From Oopsacas minuta (taxonomy: Eukaryota; Porifera; Hexactinellida; Lyssacinosida; Leucopsacidae): a DNA stretch of 64,000 nucleotides. A program made the position numbers and the translations under genes. Below the pieces are notes generated by a model that was not told the origin of the DNA, searched no databases, and saw only the letters and a program-made list of their open reading frames with translations. Shown one piece after another: positions 41,979 to 52,849 of this stretch. The stretch spans positions 496,001-560,000 of the forward strand of contig JAKMXF010000210.1 of assembly GCA_024704765.1 (NCBI GenBank), written 5' to 3'. How positions within the stretch are numbered: the stretch's first letter is position 1; the number at the start of each line of letters is the position of its first letter.

Positions 41979-43992
41979 ATGGTAAGGATTTTCTTCTTGA
42001 AATTCTTTGAAAAGTATATATAGGTTTTGTGTGTTAAACCTGTGTTTGTATAATTTTTTTCAAACAGGCTACGATTGAAACAACAACTACTTGGAATCAA
42101 ACACACACACATCCATTCCAATTCCAGCCCAAAAAGCGACTAGATAGATGGAAAGTTTGTGTAGACTTCCAAAATGGTAATTGTGATAAAAAGGAGAATG
42201 ATTGTGAGTTCGCACACCCTTCTTCTCAGAAGGAAATACGGGCAGGCATCGTGACTGTGTGCATGGATCATGTTAATGACCAATGTGTGAGACCAAATTG
42301 TAAGTATCTTCACCCACCTACACATATTTGTGCCCAGATTCACGACCATAAGAAGCGACCATATCCTGCTAGGAGTAGGTCAACTACTTCTACAGATGGA
42401 GAACATCATGTAAGTATATTACATTAGCTTTATCAACTCTCAATTTTTTAGTCTCCAAATTTTAGAAAATTCGTTAGTATTTTTATTATTCTAATTATAT
42501 GTATTACTATTAATTATTTTTATTAGGTATTTACTTCTCATCCTGAGGATTTTCTTTCGCAATACCAATACCCTTATCAATTTTTCTATCCGAATACTCA
42601 ACCAGGCCCAGTCTACTTTCCTCATTTCTCTAATAACCAACTGAATATTCCAGGTACTTTGTTTGCTGTTCTTCTGTACTATTATTTATTTATTTAGCAC
42701 ATCTAATGACTGGATTGTTCAATTATTGTTTGTACAATTTTATTTATCAATTTTAATGATGTGTTTTGTAATTTGTTTAAGTTTGTAAATTATTTACAAT
42801 TCATTAAAATTTTGTGACGAAACATAAGCTTGTATTTACACATATTATTACTATTGACCGTTTATATTCCCGTATTGAACAATATTTTCATTATTTTACC
42901 ATTTGTATCGAGTACGCGTTGTTACTTACCTACCTTTATTTATCAAATTATGTTGTTCTATATAGGCCAAGGATTCGGAAGTTCTCACCAATATCAGGTA
43001 AAACCGCTTCTACTCTAATTTATTTATATTTTTCGAATTTCAATGTTTGTAAATAATCGGTTTATGACTGTCTCCATTAACCAAGTTTCGCTATTTTATT
43101 TATGTAAAAATATTTATCTTACATTTCCTTGTAGAGTCAATTGTCTACTGGAATACAAGGTATGTGATTATTCCATTTGTTTGTGCTTAAGATTATGCTA
43201 CCTTAACTAATGTTTAATTACAATATTTTCTTTGAAATTTGTTCACTCAACCAAATAATGACAATTAATCTCAACATTTCTCTTTATACATCTATTAACT
43301 GGCTTGTAATCTAAATTCTTTTTTTCGAATCAGTGAATTGAAATATTTTTCTTTGTTTCATAAGTTATCTTCTACTCACATGTTCACTACAATGTATTGT
43401 GTGGCTAGAATGCTTGGCTTCCGACCTTGTAAATCGTATATGGGTGTCCTATACATTCTATCACATCTTTATGGATTTGGTTGATATTAATGGTTGAATG
43501 TTCACGATTATTTAATTATTTGGCTGACTTTATCCATTGCCTCTTTGTGTTTTATTTTAAAGCATTGAAGTGTGGTAATTAGTTGAATAGAATTGCATTC
43601 GTATTGGAGAAAATATAACCATCCTTTTGTAAAAGATTAGCTTTCTTAGCTCAGCTAATTTCCTCATGATTTCTCGTAGAGTCAGGGGAGGAACAGAGCT
43701 CTCTCCAAAGTTGCCCAGACGATCCGCTTCAGTATCCGATGTGCCAATTATTCCTCCCTCAATTCTATCCTCCTATCATAACCAATTAGCCACATCTCCT
43801 CTCTTCAACCCGCATCCACACACTAAACTCCCTCATTCCTTCTCTAGCGAGTTCTCTTCATTAAATCCGCCTTTTCAGCAAACCCTGCCAGCAAGCATCG
43901 AATCTAATCTCAAAGATAATGTTGCTACAGATCTTGAGACTGCTTTTGATGATCAAGCAATCAATAACTTAGCCTTTAATAAACATAATTAG
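41979..43992 (+). CDS. Muscleblind-like RNA-binding protein, six coding exons
   Basis: Muscleblind proteins bind YGCY RNA through paired CCCH fingers and control splicing and mRNA localisation. Exons read 41979-41981 (ATG alone), 42068-42409, 42527-42653, 42966-42997, 43135-43159 and 43682-43992, giving 279 residues with consistent phases. The fingers lie in exon 2: C-x7-C-x6-C-x3-H (VCVDFQNGNC ... CEFAH) and C-x7-C-x4-C-x3-H (VCMDHVNDQC ... CKYLHPP), the exact spacing of the muscleblind ZnF1-2 pair. Only one pair is present, as in flies. The remainder is rich in Tyr, Pro and Ser. An AATAAA at 44007-44012 follows the stop. Tandem acceptors in front of the last exon leave the exact junction open. 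The two tiny exons (32 and 25 bp) suggest alternative splicing. Confidence 0.88.
43160..43681 (+). other. 522-bp intron 5 of muscleblind
   Basis: This is the longest intron of the gene and contains no coding frame or RNA gene that I recognise. It ends in GTAGAG, giving two possible acceptors two bases apart; only the downstream one keeps the long frame. Confidence 0.7.
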
Positions 43993-45069
43993 TCTAATCT
44001 AGATGTAATAAACTATCTCATATTATTAGATTTATCGAATAATTGCAATTGTTTAGGTTCTCAGGCAAATGTGTATATTTGTTTGTTAATAATTTCTAAT
44101 AATCCAACAGTTATTTGTAAATGGAGGTTTGATAATTATATATCATATCCACTGCCTTATTTATACGTATATGTATATTTAATACCAGTTGATTGCCCCA
44201 ATCCTATATTGGACTGCTATATTCTCCTGTGTGCTTAACCACCACTTAAAATTATATATTACGCACTACATCCTTCTAATCCATGATTTGGTTCGTATAA
44301 ATAGTAGAAGTAAAGCTGTATTTAAGTTATAATTGATTGACTTGGGCGGATTTCGAAGTTGATTTACTTGTTGGCGATGTGGACATCTGGTTAAGGTATA
44401 TTTCACAACGGATGTGTGGTCATATTTTGTATAATATATTGTTGTCATACAGATCATACTGTCAAATTGTTAGTGACAATATGATAAATTAGATTATTTT
44501 ATTGTTTGTCTTTCCTCAACCATTAAACAATTAATTACATTTCCCTAGAATGAGCTACAACTTTCCTCATATTCAATCTAAGGTAGATTGAATTAGACTA
44601 CACGTATTACTCTATCAGACATTTCTTCTACAAATCTATCTAATCCATATTATATACGTATAGCTAGCACTACATTATCATTTGTTCTAATTCTGCAACT
44701 GCCAGCATAGTAGAGTTCTCCTAATAATGTACTAATTAAACTCTTTACATTTTAGATTGCTAGTTTAGTCAAGAAATACACAAAATTAGTACATTCACTT
44801 CTCATTATCTTCCTGCCTTTGTGCAATACCATATATGCAAAATCTATTAATTTATTGAAACATGATGATTTCCTTTCTGATAAACAGTACAGTATACCAA
44901 TGATAGCTTGCAATTATAAGTAATCTGATAATTTACATATTAAATATTTGGTCTCAAAGCGAATTTGAATTCTACTTTGTCTCTTCAACTCAAATTACGG
45001 AAAAATTACTTACTTTATGATTCATATCCTTTAAAATTAATCATCGTATGGCCAAATTAGAACATTGTT
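43993..45069. other. 1.08-kb gene-free region
   Basis: An AATAAA signal at 44007-44012 could end the muscleblind transcript very close to its stop; the rest is AT-rich with no coding frame. It may contain a longer muscleblind 3' leader and the TSEN54 promoter. Confidence 0.55.
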
Positions 45070-45837
45070 ATGGCAGGGATTAGCAAGGAAACTTCCCTTA
45101 CTACTTGCAAGGACAAGTTCCCAATAAGTGACGTGGTAGAATCTGATATTTTCCCAGATCTAGCTACCAATACCTTCAAAAGTCAGAAGGATGTTTCAGT
45201 TGGTAAATATGATAGCAGTTTAGGTTTAATTGAAATAACGAAATCGAAAGGTTCTGCCTGGAGGAATATTGGAGGCAATGTGGGTTCTAAGTTGTACTTG
45301 TTCCCTGAGGAAGCTCTCTTCCTTTTTGAATGCAACAAACTTCAAATATATGGGGAGTCAGAACTACTCTCAAGCGAAGATATTTGGAGTGCTTTGTGCC
45401 CGAGTAAGCAAGCATTCAACAAGTATATTGCATATGCTCAGTTGAAAAGGATGGGATATATTGTTATTAGACATGGGGCATATAAATCTACACATCAAAA
45501 TATATACACGGAGTATATTATTAATAATAAAGGCAATGTGCAAGTTGGGTTGGACGCTCCAGCCAAAAGAAGTAAACTTGATTATGACGAACAGGCTGAG
45601 TCTAAGAACTCTGATTTCCCTACACCTTCATTTGACCTATATCAAGCTGGGGAATATTACATGAAAACTGCTCTCCTTAAGCCTGATAATTCTATCGCTG
45701 TGGTGGCTAGCTCGGAACCATTTCCATCGAAAGACATGATGGACAAACTCAGTCTTCATCCGAATCTGTTATTAGCCCTGGTTACCGAATGTAATGCAAA
45801 TATATTTTCTTTTCAAGGTGGATTGGAGTCTATTTAG
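45070..45837 (+). CDS. TSEN54: tRNA-splicing endonuclease subunit Sen54
   Basis: This is a structural subunit of the tRNA-splicing endonuclease, which removes introns from pre-tRNAs. The 255-residue protein has the N-terminal Sen54 domain: SKGSAWRNIGGNVGSKLYLFPEEALFLFECNKL, then YIAYAQLKRMGYIVIRHG, the standard Sen54 helix-strand pattern. A variable charged linker (about 165-190) precedes a short C-terminal domain with SFDLYQAGEYYMKT. The catalytic Tyr-His-Lys triad belongs to Sen2 and Sen34 and is not expected. The protein is shorter than vertebrate TSEN54 (about 526) mainly through a reduced linker. The gene is intronless. Confidence 0.9.
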   Translation: MAGISKETSLTTCKDKFPISDVVESDIFPDLATNTFKSQKDVSVGKYDSSLGLIEITKSKGSAWRNIGGNVGSKLYLFPEEALFLFECNKLQIYGESELLSSEDIWSALCPSKQAFNKYIAYAQLKRMGYIVIRHGAYKSTHQNIYTEYIINNKGNVQVGLDAPAKRSKLDYDEQAESKNSDFPTPSFDLYQAGEYYMKTALLKPDNSIAVVASSEPFPSKDMMDKLSLHPNLLLALVTECNANIFSFQGGLESI

Positions 45838-46185
45838 CTTACTAATCCAATATCCATTGTATTAATTGTCAATTCATTGAATACTTATTTTGAACTAACA
45901 TGCTTCACTTACTAGGTCGCTGTACGACAGCTTGGAGCGTCCGATTTAGCTTAAGTAGGAAACACAGTCAAGTATTATGAAATGCTCAAAAATTTCGAAT
46001 TTTGTTTGTATTTATCGTACCATCATGATGACGTAATAATCCCATGATGGGTTAGTCTTTGGACAAGATCATGACGTTAGAACATGTGGCATATTGAGGA
46101 GTATCTATGATTCAAATTTCAACCATCTAACATATATATTGGGTATTTATCAGCACAAATATTTACTGTCTCATTGCCGCTTAGA
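45838..46185. other. Gene-free gap with a CRE-like site
   Basis: A 348 bp interval upstream of the triple ubiquitin-like gene. TGACGTAA at 46028-46035 resembles an ATF/CREB half-palindrome and lies 150 bp before the start codon. A short palindromic CCCATGATGGG follows at 46041-46051. Roles are inferred only. Confidence 0.45.
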
Positions 46186-47133
46186 ATGTTAGTTAATGTC
46201 AAAATTATTAAAGGTGAAGAGATCTCAGTCAATGTTTCGGAAAATGCAACTGTTGCAGAATTGAAAGAAGAGATTTCAAATTTCCTCTCACATCCAGTTT
46301 CACAAATTAAAGTACTCAAACCAAGCGGGGGGGTTCTCCCTGCAAGCTCGCTTGTCACTGATATTTACTCACATCCAACTCCGCTAAAAGTCATTTTAGG
46401 CGTCGATACAGACCACATTTCCATAAAAACTAAATTGCTGAATAGTTCCTCAGAACACTCACTTTCTTTTCCATCGAATACTCTCCTTACTACTTTCAAA
46501 GAAAAGGTTTCTTACATGCATGGCATAGACAAATCTGTTCTTAGCTTCCTTCACAATGGACTAGCTCTCACTAAAGATAATTTAACTCTGAAAGTTTTGA
46601 ATATACGGAATGGTGCTACAATTATGCTAAAACAGAAGAAACCCGCTAAGGACTTATCTTTAAATATTTGTGCAGCCAACGGTTTGCATTTCCAACTCTC
46701 TCTCTCTGCAGCAACTACTTTATCAGAACTTAGAAAGATAATTTCCTCTAAACTTCAGACAAATGTTGATAACATTCATATACGGAAATCTGAAATATCT
46801 CTCACTGATGATAACAAAAATTTGAGAGATTACGAAATTGAAGATGGACACAATATCCATGTTTTCCTCGATAATGATTATCCTAATGGAACTGTATCTG
46901 CTACTACTTCTAGTGAAGTTCTAACTGATATCAATATTAGGGCGAAATCACCTAATGATTTGGAACATCCTTTCTTCACAGAAATGGACAATATACTCAC
47001 TAAACATATACCAGATGAGAGAGAACGTGTACGAGTAATGGAACATTTCTGCCAACACACAACTGCATACGTTAACTCTCTCAACCTGGAAGATATTGAG
47101 GAAATGACTCCTGATAGAAACTTAACTAATTAG
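46186..47133 (+). CDS. Protein with three tandem ubiquitin-like domains
   Basis: The protein (315 residues from the first ATG) has three consecutive ubiquitin-like folds: about 1-75 (MLVNVKIIKGEEISVNV), 77-155 (ISIKTKLLNSSSEHSL, with FLHNGLALTKDNLTL like ubiquitin's FAGKQLEDGRTL) and 157-235 (LSLNICAANGLHFQL, ending in DNKNLRDYEIEDGHNIHVF). None ends in Gly-Gly, so they should not be processed or conjugated. A helical C-terminal segment (about 260-315) with DERERVRVMEHFCQHTTAYVNSL does not match UBA, STI1 or XPC-binding repeats that I recognise. It may be a ubiquilin- or BAG6-like adaptor of the proteasome, but no family can be named. Confidence 0.75.
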   Translation: MLVNVKIIKGEEISVNVSENATVAELKEEISNFLSHPVSQIKVLKPSGGVLPASSLVTDIYSHPTPLKVILGVDTDHISIKTKLLNSSSEHSLSFPSNTLLTTFKEKVSYMHGIDKSVLSFLHNGLALTKDNLTLKVLNIRNGATIMLKQKKPAKDLSLNICAANGLHFQLSLSAATTLSELRKIISSKLQTNVDNIHIRKSEISLTDDNKNLRDYEIEDGHNIHVFLDNDYPNGTVSATTSSEVLTDINIRAKSPNDLEHPFFTEMDNILTKHIPDERERVRVMEHFCQHTTAYVNSLNLEDIEEMTPDRNLTN

Positions 47134-47551
47134 CATCAAGATGAAACTTACAGCACTCTCACAAAGAGTTAAATGTCTTCAAATTTGTAAATTTGACACT
47201 GAATTAAATTTATAGATTCGCAGAAGTAAGCTTTAAAATAGATAATAAATAATTCTCTTTCTGTTCTAGTTATTGCAATACCCACTCGATACATTTTGTA
47301 GACCTAATCTCAATATATTCGTAGAATCCATATGTTATTTAATAAACCAAAGTTATTTGCGCTAAGATGTCTTGTTTGCATATATTTATTGTATTAACCA
47401 CTGTAAATTGTAGATTGTACAAATGAAACGACTGTCTATTTTGAAAATCATATGGAATACTGCATTAATAGCTGAACTGAGAGTTCATTACGAATCTTAT
47501 TAATTGTGTTTTGAATTAATTATATTAATTGCGATAAGATAGTTAATATTT
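47134..47551. other. Gene-free gap
   Basis: A 418 bp AT-rich interval with no recognised gene, RNA or repeat. Confidence 0.55.
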
Positions 47552-48820
47552 ATGGCTGAAGCATCTGGGCAATCAGCAAAAATAAATGGTAACAGCGTTC
47601 AGGATCATACTACAACTGAATTGGTAGTTGTAGATAAACTAAAGAAAAGAAAAGCACCTAGAGTATTGGGTAATAAGATCCCTCAGGAGATTTTAAATGA
47701 CAAGGAACTTAATGAAGCGATCAAGGCACTGCCTTATAATTATAATTTTGAAATTCATAAGACTATTTGGCATGTCCGTAAGAATAACTCTATCTGTGTA
47801 GCTCTACAGTTTCCAGAGGGGTTGTTAATGTATGGTTGCGTCATTTCGAGTATCATACACAAATTTACTTCTGCTGAAACTTTGATATTAGGTGACGTCA
47901 CTTACGGAGCATGTTGTGTTGATGATTTCACTGCCAGAGCTCTTGGAGCTGATATGCTGGTGCATTATGGTCATAGTTGTCTCATTCCTATCGATACTAC
48001 TCTGATTAAGATGCTGTATGTTTTTGTTGATATCCAAATTGATATCAAACATTTTATCGAGACTGTGAAGGTCAATTTCGAACTAGGTCAAAGGCTAGCT
48101 TTGTGTGGTACAATTCAGTTTATTTCCAGCCTCCAAGCTTCCACTCAGGAGCTACAGACTGATTTTCAGATCTCCATACCTCAGGTCAAACCCTTATCTC
48201 CTGGAGAGCTACTAGGTTGTACATCTCCTAGATTGAATCATGAGTTAGTTGATGCAATAGTATATTTAGCTGATGGAAGGTTCCATTTAGAATCCATGAT
48301 GATATCAAATCCTAGTATCCCTGCTTTCATGTACAATCCTTATGATAAGAAGTTCACCAAGGAGTCTTATGACCACAGCCAAATGCAGGCATTGAGAAAG
48401 GAAGCGATTAGTTGTGCTGTGAATGCGAAAACCTTTGGAGTAATATTCGGTACTTTAGGTCGCCAGGGAAGCCATGCAATACTCAACCAGCTTATTATGC
48501 GATTGGAAAAGAACGACAAGAAATATATAGTGATTGCTCTATCTGAAATTACTCAGGAAAAATTAGATCCGTTTGAAGAGATTGATGTGTTTGTCCAAAC
48601 ATCTTGCCCTAGATTATCCATTGACTGGGGCTCACAATTCAATAAACCTCTGCTAACTCCTTACGAGCTCTCTGTGGCCTTTGACACTATAAAGTGGCAG
48701 ACCGTATATCCAATGGATTTCTACGCGAATGACAGTCTTGGTCCTTGGACTGTTAAAAATCAGGAAAACCGAAATATTCGACAGACTCACAAACCTAAAT
48801 CATCAATTCAACCTACCTAG
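47552..48820 (+). CDS. DPH1: Diphthamide biosynthesis protein 1
   Basis: DPH1 with DPH2 forms the unusual radical-SAM iron-sulphur enzyme that transfers the 3-amino-3-carboxypropyl group of SAM to a histidine of elongation factor 2, the first step of diphthamide. The 422-residue protein matches DPH1 along its length: [22 protein letters not shown], the cluster Cys in [34 protein letters not shown], the second Cys region [14 protein letters not shown], and the third Cys in [28 protein letters not shown] near the end is family-specific and separates it from DPH2. The N-terminal 30 residues are variable. An AATAAA at 48918-48923 lies about 100 bp after the stop. The gene is intronless. Confidence 0.97.
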   Translation: MAEASGQSAKINGNSVQDHTTTELVVVDKLKKRKAPRVLGNKIPQEILNDKELNEAIKALPYNYNFEIHKTIWHVRKNNSICVALQFPEGLLMYGCVISSIIHKFTSAETLILGDVTYGACCVDDFTARALGADMLVHYGHSCLIPIDTTLIKMLYVFVDIQIDIKHFIETVKVNFELGQRLALCGTIQFISSLQASTQELQTDFQISIPQVKPLSPGELLGCTSPRLNHELVDAIVYLADGRFHLESMMISNPSIPAFMYNPYDKKFTKESYDHSQMQALRKEAISCAVNAKTFGVIFGTLGRQGSHAILNQLIMRLEKNDKKYIVIALSEITQEKLDPFEEIDVFVQTSCPRLSIDWGSQFNKPLLTPYELSVAFDTIKWQTVYPMDFYANDSLGPWTVKNQENRNIRQTHKPKSSIQPT

Positions 48821-49063
48821 GTTCTAGTGGTCAAATTGCTTTATAGTTTTGTAATTTATATTTCAAAGTTTATCAAATTATTTGGACAAAGATACACTGA
48901 CAATTTTACACATGTTTAATAAATATATATAAATTAATATAAGAAGAATACACCAGCTGGTTACTAATAGCTAATAAATCCCAGCAAAAGCTATGCAAAT
49001 TAATGGAGGTTATGAACTTAGGGTAATGTAAATGAGATGAATAGAGAGGTAGTAGTAGGCCGG

Positions 49064-51988
49064 TTAGTCTTTGTTCATTCTGTCTCCAAACAAGTTCACT
49101 GCCTTCTCCAGCTTGGTAATTCTTTTATTGATATCATTTTCAACTGATACTATCTGTTCAGTTGCTCGCAGGTTTTGCCTTTCATCTCCCTCAACACGCT
49201 TAACGCAGTTGTTGATTTCCTTCAGCTGTCTATCTGTCTCATTATGGTTGGCTTGTGATTGAGCACTCAGCGTATCGATCTTCCTCGCAGCAGCAATAGT
49301 TTCTTTATCTTTATCTTCTCCATGTCCTAATTTCCTTAGTTCTTCATTTATCTCGAGTTTGTGCTTTCTCTGTTCCGACTGCACTTCATTCAACTTTAGA
49401 GCCAAATCTGCTTCTAGCGTATCCACTTTCCTCATTAGCTCTTGTACATTTACCTCAATTTTCACGTGTGCATTCGTTACCTTGTTCACTTCAAATACCA
49501 CACGATCCATCTCATCTTTTAGATCTAGTCCTCCAACCTGTGATACCTTCTGGTTTACGATTATAACTTCTTTGTGCACGTCATCAATTCGTCTGTTTGT
49601 ATCATTCTGTCCCTCTGTAAGAATTTCAAGCATATCCCTCAAGGCATCAAACCTCTTGTCTAGTGCGTATATCCCAGCATTGAGGGCATCTTCTATTTGA
49701 GCAGAAATTGAATCGTGCTTATCTCTCCCCTCCAAACACTGATCATCCTCCGCCATATACTTATCCCAATAGTAGAATGGTATGGATATTACCTCCAGGT
49801 CCTTCATCATCCTCCTTCTCATAAAAGAGAGAATCGAGACTATAGAGCGTCTCTCGATGTGAACAATTACGTCCAGCTTGTATTGGTGTGGAAGTCCGAA
49901 TGCTTCGCTGTAAGCGTGCACGAATTGAGCATTCAGAACTCCAGCCAACAAGAGCCAGGCGAAAAACGCCAAACTTGCTAAGATTAACAATACAACGAAC
50001 TTAGCACTCGTGGGACCGACAATTGGGACTGCTAACAACGTCTGATCAAGGACAGTGAAGATACTGCCTTGAGCATTGCCTTCCAAAAAGTCGTACATTG
50101 TTTCGGAAGATTGCTGATACTGAAGACTTGGGAAGATGGCTACATAGAATCCAAGGATTATTATGAACAGGATAAAGATTAGCTTCAGATACTGTCCTGT
50201 GAAGAGTTTTAGAATTCCCCCAGTGTATCTGCCGTGGCAAGAGAAATACATGGTAGCTTTGAAAAAACGTAGATAATTGATGAGTAGGACTATTGAGGCC
50301 AGTAAATACTGAGCCTGAGTGTTGAGGGCCCAGAAGGGAATCAGCAAAATTAGACTTACGCTGCCCAGCACATCAATAACGTTACGGATGTCACAGTAGT
50401 ACACAGATATACTTTTACTAATATTTTTCAGTTTTCGGAAAAACGCACGAATTGCTTTCCCAAACTTAAAGCAGACACCTGGACAGCAAAAACGAAGGCC
50501 TTTGTTCATCCTAAGCCAGGTTTCCTTCCTCTCTAGCTCAGAGTAAGCAGTGTATGTCGAGATGAGTTGTTCCATAACAGATACCAAGATATAACCAATA
50601 ACCATTATGATCAGAAATATTTGGCACACCAATCGGAAGAGATTTGCTGATGACTCAAATGCTGTTGCATTCGGTGCATACGCCCTATGGATGATGGTGA
50701 ACGTCAAGAAGAAAAGGAAGATGAGATAATAGATTAGGCAGAACCAAGGGTAAAAAGAGTAGACTGGGAATTTTCCATCTGCATATGCCTTGATTAGAGG
50801 ATGGTTAACCAACTCAGAGGCTTTGTCAGTTGAGATACGATTCAGTAAAGTAGGTGACGTCATTGTCCAATGGTACCCGGGGATTTCTTGAGACTCTAGG
50901 ATTCCAGGGCGTAGTTGTACCTTCTTACTTCCCTGTTTCTGATCAACTTGTTTGTCAAACACGATCTTGAGTGTGTGGTAGCATTTCAGATTGTAGAGAC
51001 AGTGTGCAAGGGTTGTACCTTTGAAATATCGAGTACTGAGTTGTTCTTGTAGCAGCTCGTTCGGTATTGTGTAGAGTAAATGGGCTAACATGTTGTCTTT
51101 CCCTGCTAACATCAAAACTTCTATTGCGTTCAAGTTATATGATGACATAGGTTCGAATATCTGGGACTCAATATCTGACTGGTCTAGCTGTTTCAAGAGG
51201 ACAAGCATCGCTTCGTAGTTTCCATTCCACGCGGAAAGGAATAGAGCAGAGTATCCGCTACCACCAGAAGATACCTGTTCTTCTTCATCCGATTTCTCTA
51301 CAACATCTCCTGTCAATTCGCTTAGCAACTTGTCATAGGATTCTAGTTTGTATCTGATAGTTGGATCACTTCCTGATTTCAGAAGGAGATTGCAAAGCAG
51401 TTCGTTTCCACTAATGCAAGCATAGGAGAATGCGTTGTGTCCATCTTGATCTACAGCATCTATTTCGGAAATTCTTGAAAGTAGGAATTTTGTAGAATTT
51501 ATTTTTTCGTTCTTAACAGCTGCAATGAGTGGCGTTTGTTCGAGGTCATTTTTCTGATTCACATCTAATTGATCCTCACACTCTTCTACAAGATAGTCTA
51601 TTAGCTTTAGATTATCAGAAATAGCTGCAAAGTGTAGGAGATTATTCCCTGCAGTGTCTTTTACATCTGGGCTTAGTTTTTTGGAGTTTATGATAAGGAC
51701 TACTACTTGCATATGCCCAGCTTTGGTAGCCTCTATAAGACATTCAGGTTCTAGGTCGTCTTCTCCATTTACTGCATCGCTAATTGCTGCAATCTTCCCT
51801 AGTCTAGCAGCACGAACCAACTCGCTTTCTTGCGGCTTTTCCTCTTTTTCTTCAATGCCAATTGGGGAGGGGGTTTTCCTGTCACCGTCGAAAACCGTCT
51901 CTTGTATTTGATCTTTATCGGGTTCTCCCTTCTTATCATCATCTTCCTTAGCGGCTAGCTGTACGTATTCTTTGGATGTACTTGTCAT
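49064..51988 (-). CDS. Ankyrin-repeat TRP-like cation channel
   Basis: The 974-residue protein has the layout of TRPA/TRPV-type channels: an acidic N-terminus, ankyrin repeats (about 60-260, e.g. GNNLLHFAAISDNLKLIDYLV and DGHNAFSYACISGNELLCNLLL), six hydrophobic segments between about 405 and 690, and a long C-terminal coiled coil (about 730-970) rich in heptads. The region between the fifth and sixth spans (GSIFTVLDQTLLAVPIVGP) is a short hydrophobic pore-like loop without the Gly-(Met/Leu)-Gly-Asp filter of TRPV channels. The sixth span is followed by AQFVHAYSEAF, in the position of the TRP helix. A sensory or calcium-entry role is likely by family; subfamily and gating stimulus cannot be named. 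The gene is intronless. Confidence 0.82.
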   Translation of the reverse strand: MTSTSKEYVQLAAKEDDDKKGEPDKDQIQETVFDGDRKTPSPIGIEEKEEKPQESELVRAARLGKIAAISDAVNGEDDLEPECLIEATKAGHMQVVVLIINSKKLSPDVKDTAGNNLLHFAAISDNLKLIDYLVEECEDQLDVNQKNDLEQTPLIAAVKNEKINSTKFLLSRISEIDAVDQDGHNAFSYACISGNELLCNLLLKSGSDPTIRYKLESYDKLLSELTGDVVEKSDEEEQVSSGGSGYSALFLSAWNGNYEAMLVLLKQLDQSDIESQIFEPMSSYNLNAIEVLMLAGKDNMLAHLLYTIPNELLQEQLSTRYFKGTTLAHCLYNLKCYHTLKIVFDKQVDQKQGSKKVQLRPGILESQEIPGYHWTMTSPTLLNRISTDKASELVNHPLIKAYADGKFPVYSFYPWFCLIYYLIFLFFLTFTIIHRAYAPNATAFESSANLFRLVCQIFLIIMVIGYILVSVMEQLISTYTAYSELERKETWLRMNKGLRFCCPGVCFKFGKAIRAFFRKLKNISKSISVYYCDIRNVIDVLGSVSLILLIPFWALNTQAQYLLASIVLLINYLRFFKATMYFSCHGRYTGGILKLFTGQYLKLIFILFIIILGFYVAIFPSLQYQQSSETMYDFLEGNAQGSIFTVLDQTLLAVPIVGPTSAKFVVLLILASLAFFAWLLLAGVLNAQFVHAYSEAFGLPHQYKLDVIVHIERRSIVSILSFMRRRMMKDLEVISIPFYYWDKYMAEDDQCLEGRDKHDSISAQIEDALNAGIYALDKRFDALRDMLEILTEGQNDTNRRIDDVHKEVIIVNQKVSQVGGLDLKDEMDRVVFEVNKVTNAHVKIEVNVQELMRKVDTLEADLALKLNEVQSEQRKHKLEINEELRKLGHGEDKDKETIAAARKIDTLSAQSQANHNETDRQLKEINNCVKRVEGDERQNLRATEQIVSVENDINKRITKLEKAVNLFGDRMNKD

Positions 51989-52849
51989 TATTTCAAAGTA
52001 TGGATTTGAAGATGTAATACTATTTGTGGAAAATCGTGCCTTTTATGCATTCTTGCCTGTTTAATCAATGCATATACTTTAGTGTAAAATTTGCAATTAT
52101 CTCCCTTTATGTCAATCTAGCATGTCTATCGCACATAACTTCGACCACTGTAGTCTGAATGCTGAATTTGTTAGCCACATTGATCAATTTACAATCACTA
52201 TAAGAGTAGTATTAGGTCACCTTGTGAAGATATCTCTTTTGATTGTATTGCCGATTGTCGATTGCTCAGATAATTGAACAATTTTATTACCATCAAATCT
52301 ATAAGCAATTATTATTCAAATTTACTTTGAGGTGTTCAGCTTGAGTGTTAATTCAACTTTTCAGGTGTTCAAATAGGAATAAAATGCAAATTTGTTTGGC
52401 TCTGCAATCATTGCTTTAATTTTTTCGTTTGCATTCTATAAAGCTCTCTGCCATCAGCTAATATTTGTGGCATGTGCTTCCATCTGTTTGTAATTTTGTC
52501 ACTATGAACTTGCAGATATTGAACAGTTCTTTTGCAATTCAGTTAGTTTTTGAATTAGGCTTTATGTAGTTTGTATTAAATTTGAATGCGATTTCTTTTA
52601 CACTGAACAAATAAGCCATTGAATCAATTATAATACCCTCTATCGATGTATAACTCATTGTTCTTATAGGGCTTTAATTAATTAATTATTTTTATCCCAG
52701 TTTATTTAGTAATTAATATATCCACAGTAGTTAAGTAACATTTATTATGTCTCTTTGGTGTATGCGTTGCATTGATTATTCACTAATTACAATTCCATAT
52801 TATAATCTAGCTATTCTAATTTTATTTTCTTCTCATAATATTCTTACTC
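51989..52849. other. Divergent intergenic region, TRP-like / RAB5
   Basis: An 861 bp AT-rich interval separates the start codons of the TRP-like channel (minus) and RAB5 (plus). It should hold both promoters; no motif was assigned and no RNA gene was seen. Confidence 0.55.

Noticed and set aside
42140-42349. Minus-strand 69-residue frame
   Set aside because: It is the complement of the muscleblind zinc-finger exon, whose plus-strand Cys/His spacing is diagnostic.
49359-49981. Plus-strand frames opposite the TRP-like gene
   Set aside because: They overlap the well-formed coiled-coil and membrane segments of the minus-strand gene and have no recognisable features.
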